64,000 nucleotides of DNA from Amycolatopsis sp. GM8 (GTDB taxonomy: Bacteria > Actinomycetota > Actinomycetes > Mycobacteriales > Pseudonocardiaceae), in NCBI RefSeq assembly GCF_021653975.1, contig NZ_JAJKFK010000004.1:556936-620935 (forward strand). The letters are read 5' to 3'. Shown here piece by piece: positions 61,370 to 64,000 of this stretch (position 1 is its first letter; each line of letters starts with the position of its first letter). The position numbers were made by a program, and so were the translations under genes. The notes under the pieces are model-generated. The model was not told the origin of the DNA and did not search any database. It saw only the letters and a program-made list of their open reading frames with translations.

Positions 61370-61384
61370 GTCTCAATCTGAGAC
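61370..61384. promoter_or_regulatory. Palindrome between the SatP-like and DGPF genes
   Basis: GTCTCA at 61370-61375 and TGAGAC at 61379-61384 flank ATC, and GCGCGC blocks follow on both sides with one unpaired base. The element lies in the 156-bp divergent gap, 67 bp from the transporter start. Palindromes of the TGTCTCA/TGAGACA type are bound by some Fis-type activators, but I cannot tell which protein uses this one. Confidence 0.4.
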
Positions 61385-61459
61385 AGCGCGCCTGTCGATC
61401 CGACGGGGCCGGATTCGTGTAGGCAGTGACAAGCGGAACCGCCCACGGAGGAGCATCCG

Positions 61460-61810
61460 ATGACCAAGTACCTGCTCAGCGTCTACCAGCCCGCCGGTGC
61501 GGGGCGCCCCGCGCCGGAAGTACTCGACGGCATCATGAAGAACGTCACCGCCTGGCGGGACGAGCTGCGGGAGGCCGGCGCCTGGGTCTTCAGCGGTGGC
61601 CTGCACGCCCCGGACACGGCGACCGGGCTGCGCCCGCACGACGGCGACGTGCTGATGACCGACGGCCCGTTCGTCGAAGGCAAGGAGTACATCGGCGGGC
61701 TCACCATCATCGACGTCCCCGACCTCGACGCGGCGCTGGACTGGGGCCGCCGCGGCGCGCTCGCCACCACCCTGCCCGTCGAGGTCCGCCCCTTCGTCGA
61801 CGAGCCGTGA
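61460..61810 (+). CDS. YciI-related DGPF-domain protein
   Basis: A 116-residue protein with the DGPF motif in [18 protein letters not shown] and the YciI fold ([12 protein letters not shown]...[14 protein letters not shown]). Such proteins are the regular genomic partners of ECF42 sigma factors, and an ECF42 gene follows here. Their biochemical role is unresolved. GGAGG precedes the ATG. The 130 bp to the sigma gene contain an inverted-repeat element. Confidence 0.9.
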   Translation: MTKYLLSVYQPAGAGRPAPEVLDGIMKNVTAWRDELREAGAWVFSGGLHAPDTATGLRPHDGDVLMTDGPFVEGKEYIGGLTIIDVPDLDAALDWGRRGALATTLPVEVRPFVDEP

Positions 61811-61822
61811 AGATCATGGTGA

Positions 61823-61922
61823 AAGTGGCTTGCGTGGCGGTGCGGGTAGCGGCCGTTCCCAGCAGCCCACCACCTTCAACAGAGTGCCGGCTGACGGCGC
61901 AGCGCAAGCGGCTCCGCCACTT
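61823..61922. repeat. Inverted-repeat element between DGPF and ECF42 genes
   Basis: AAGTGGC (61823-61829) overlapping GCTTGCG (61828-61834) at one end is mirrored by CGCAAGC (61903-61909) and GCCACTT (61916-61922) at the other. The 100-bp element lacks coding content and fills most of the gap between two genes normally adjacent and co-transcribed. It looks like a small mobile or REP-like palindrome; target duplications are not visible, so this is a structural call only. Confidence 0.45.
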
Positions 61923-61940
61923 AGGAAGTGCGCTCTACCA

Positions 61941-63143
61941 ATGAAATCCGAGATCGAGCGGATCTTCCGTGCGGAGTACGGCCGCGCGGTCGCCGTCCTG
62001 GTCCGCGTCTTCGGCGACATCGACCTCGCCGAGGAGGCGGTCCAGGACGCGTTCGCCGCGGCCCTGAAGCACTGGCCGGCGGCCGGGCTCCCGCCGAGCC
62101 CGGCCGGCTGGATCATCACCACCGCCCGCAACCGCACCATCGACCGGCTGCGGCGCGAGTCCTCCCGCGAGGACCGGCACGCCGAGGCCGCGCTGCTGCA
62201 CGCGGACAGCCCGGCCGAGGAGGGACCCGTGCGGGACGAACGGCTGCGCCTCATCTTCACCTGCTGCCATCCGGCGCTCGCCCCGGCCGCCCGGGTCGCG
62301 CTCACCCTGCGGCTGCTCGGCGGGCTCACCACCGCCGAGATCGCCCGCGCCTTCCTCGTGCCGGAAACCACGATGGCGCAACGGATCGTGCGCGCCAAGG
62401 CCAAGATCCGGGACGCCCGCATCCCCTACCGCGTGCCGCGCGACGCCGACCTGCCCGACCGGCTGCGCGCGGTGCTCGCGGTCGTCTACCTGATCTTCAC
62501 CGAGGGCCACACCGCCAGCTCGGGCGACCGGCTGGTGCGCGACGAGCTGTGCGCGGAGGCGGTGCGGCTGGGCCGGGTGCTCGCCGAGCTGATGCCCGAC
62601 GAGCCCGAGGTGCTGGGCCTGCTCGCGCTGATGCTGCTCACCGAGTCCCGGCGCGGCGCCCGGACCGGACCGGGCGGGGAGCTGATCCCGTTGGCGGCAC
62701 AGGATCGCGCACGGTGGGACCGCGAGCTGATCGCGGAAGGGCAGTCCCTCGTCCGCCGCTGCCTGCGGCGCGGACAGCCCGGGCCGTACCAGCTCCAGGC
62801 CGCGATCAACGCCGTGCACAGCGACGCCCCCACCGCCGCGGACACCGGCTGGGGCCAGATCGTCCAGCTCTACGACCAGTTGCTGGCCGTCAGCCCGACA
62901 CCGGTCACGGCCCTGAACCGGGCGGTCGCGGTCGCGGAGGTCGAGGGGCCGGCTGTCGCGCTGCGTCTCGTCGACGACCTGGACCTCGCGAACTACCACC
63001 TGTTCCACGCGATCCGCGCCGATCTGTTGCGGCGCCTCGGCCGCGACGCGGAAGCCGTCGAGGCGTACGAGGCCGCGATCGCCCGGACCGAGAACGCCGC
63101 CGAGCGGACCTTCCTGCGACGCCAGGCCGACCGCGGCCGGTAG
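61941..63143 (+). CDS. ECF42-type RNA polymerase sigma factor
   Basis: A 400-residue extracytoplasmic-function sigma factor. Sigma region 2 is [20 protein letters not shown] with [21 protein letters not shown] promoter contacts, region 4 is [20 protein letters not shown], and a long C-terminal TPR-like extension (about 200 residues, [15 protein letters not shown]...[15 protein letters not shown]) is the mark of ECF42. This group has no anti-sigma factor; the extension sets its activity. The ATG at 61941 begins the conserved [14 protein letters not shown] lies 12 nt upstream, a loose spacing. It probably drives the DGPF gene. Confidence 0.9.
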   Translation: MKSEIERIFRAEYGRAVAVLVRVFGDIDLAEEAVQDAFAAALKHWPAAGLPPSPAGWIITTARNRTIDRLRRESSREDRHAEAALLHADSPAEEGPVRDERLRLIFTCCHPALAPAARVALTLRLLGGLTTAEIARAFLVPETTMAQRIVRAKAKIRDARIPYRVPRDADLPDRLRAVLAVVYLIFTEGHTASSGDRLVRDELCAEAVRLGRVLAELMPDEPEVLGLLALMLLTESRRGARTGPGGELIPLAAQDRARWDRELIAEGQSLVRRCLRRGQPGPYQLQAAINAVHSDAPTAADTGWGQIVQLYDQLLAVSPTPVTALNRAVAVAEVEGPAVALRLVDDLDLANYHLFHAIRADLLRRLGRDAEAVEAYEAAIARTENAAERTFLRRQADRGR

Positions 63144-63344
63144 CCGGTCATGGTGAACGTCATCAGCAGGTCCGCCGCGACGCCCAGCGCCCACACGATC
63201 CACGGCACGATGCCGAGCCCGATCGGTCCGGTTCCAGGTGCCCGACGGCCGCCGCCATGATCACCGGCCAAGCATCAGGGCCGCCCGCAGTCGGTGCGGT
63301 CAATATCGGGATGGCTGAGCCACTCATCCACTACGCTGGGCGGC

Positions 63345-64000
63345 GTGTCCGATCCGCTCCGCCCGGTCACCCGGCCGCGCCTGTACGAGCAGGTGGTGAC
63401 ACAGCTGCGCGAGTACGCCGACGCGGCGGGCCTCCGGTCCGGCGACCGGCTGCCGTCCGAGCGGGATCTCGCCGACCGGCTGCGGATCAGCCGCGCCTCG
63501 CTGAAGCAGGCCATCGTGGTGCTCGAAGTGCAGGGCCTGGTGGAGATCCGGCACGGCGGCGGTACGTATCTGCGCACCGACAGCCTGCACCCGGAGCCGG
63601 TGGAGAAGCTCGTCGAACGGCGGCGGCGCCTGCCCGACGTGCTCGACGCGCGCGAGGCGATCGAGACCAAACTCGCGGAGCTGGCCGCGACCCGGCGGAC
63701 CGAGGCCGATCTCGACGCGATCGACGCGGCGCTCGCCGTGATGCGCGCCGAGATCGAGGGCGGGACGTTGGGTGAGGAAGGGGACCGCCGGTTCCACGCC
63801 GCGGTGACCGCCGCCGCGCACAGCGAGCTGCTCGCGGACTTCATGGGCAGGATCGCCGGCCAGATCGCCGAAACGCGGCGCGAGTCGCTGCACCAGCCCG
63901 GCCGGCCGCCGCGGTCGCTCGCCCAGCACACCGCCATCGCCGAGGCGATCCGCGCGGGCCACCCGGCCGCCGCGGCCGAGGCGATGCGGACCCATCTGGA
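63345..64000 (+). CDS. FadR/GntR family regulator (partial)
   Basis: The 3' end is cut by the window edge; 218 codons are visible. The winged HTH (VVTQLREYADAAGLRSGDRL, PSERDLADRLRISRASLKQA, GGGTYLR) is followed by an FCD ligand domain (AREAIETKLAELAATRRTE, DRRFHAAVTAAAHSELL) whose histidines would bind metal. The GTG at 63345 follows TACGCT by 7 nt, so it is leaderless. In the 201-bp gap upstream, TGGCTGAGCCA (63312-63322) is a small palindrome near the promoter that may be its operator; nothing else is evident there. Confidence 0.88.
   Translation, partial: MSDPLRPVTRPRLYEQVVTQLREYADAAGLRSGDRLPSERDLADRLRISRASLKQAIVVLEVQGLVEIRHGGGTYLRTDSLHPEPVEKLVERRRRLPDVLDAREAIETKLAELAATRRTEADLDAIDAALAVMRAEIEGGTLGEEGDRRFHAAVTAAAHSELLADFMGRIAGQIAETRRESLHQPGRPPRSLAQHTAIAEAIRAGHPAAAAEAMRTHL

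Noticed and set aside
62993-63271. Minus-strand frame with a hydrophobic stretch (VPWIVWALGVAADLLMTFTM)
   Set aside because: It could be a remnant of a membrane protein, but most of it is antisense to the sigma-factor gene, the start is unclear and the family is unknown.

Overview
The window is high-G+C DNA (about 70% by eye) from an actinobacterium, most likely a member of the Pseudonocardiaceae close to Amycolatopsis. This is inferred from actinobacterial gene families (ROK-controlled sugar ABC operon, group 1h hydrogenase, ECF42/DGPF pair, MmyB-type and XRE-NB-ARC regulators), many ATGA/GTGA/TGATG couplings, and many genes whose start codon follows a TANNNT box by 6-8 nt with no Shine-Dalgarno (leaderless style). 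I see no rRNA, tRNA, CRISPR array, integrase or transposase. No gene-free stretch exceeds 300 bases; the longest (8361-8589, 10215-10447, 63144-63344) are described below.

Layout. 1-596: start of an acyl-CoA carboxylase gene. 759-8360: minus-strand envelope and ion-transport genes (small membrane protein, NAD-epimerase, CorA, Kup, DUF998 protein, and a fused DMT-transporter/glycosyltransferase). 8590-10214: a scrambled kdpB/kdpA pseudogene. 10448-17569: a five-gene minus-strand CUT2 sugar ABC and catabolic operon facing its divergent ROK regulator across a well-defined operator/promoter. 17704-28985: a complete minus-strand phosphonate operon (phnDCE, a PhnZ-like HD oxygenase, phnF, phnGHI, a fused phnJ-phnK, phnL, phnM, and an inositol-monophosphatase-type phosphatase). 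29114-30235: CapA-like lipoprotein.

30395-43816 is a group 1h (high-affinity, actinobacterial) [NiFe]-hydrogenase locus. A long, mostly overlapping minus-strand operon carries two SIS-domain genes, a HypC-like gene, hhyS, hhyL, a NifU-like gene, cluster-specific unknowns, a maturation protease, a 35-residue membrane peptide and hypCDEAB. hypF runs towards it on the plus strand, and the two 3' ends overlap by 38 bp. A CRP-like site lies in the short region upstream of the operon. This enzyme class oxidises atmospheric H2 in starved actinobacteria, and the phosphonate operon scavenges phosphorus, so the central 26 kb looks like a nutrient-scarcity block.

43886-64000 is accessory: short regulator/enzyme pairs (AKR and MmyB-type HTH; PEBP-SRPBCC fusion and GntR), a cupin, a flavin monooxygenase, a secreted EEP-type phosphatase, an alpha/beta hydrolase with LuxR domain, a hotdog-like protein with an LLM oxidoreductase, a patatin, a PLP decarboxylase, a 1297-residue regulator with two P-loop NTPase modules, a SatP-type transporter, an ECF42 sigma factor with its DGPF partner, and a truncated FadR-type regulator at the edge.

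The least expected items are the PhnJ-PhnK fusion, the PhnZ-like gene inside a C-P lyase operon, the B-then-A order of the kdp remnant, two unrelated 21-bp-period repeats each at a convergent gene junction, and eight exact copies of the palindrome TCCACWGTGGA in different reading frames and in intergenic DNA.
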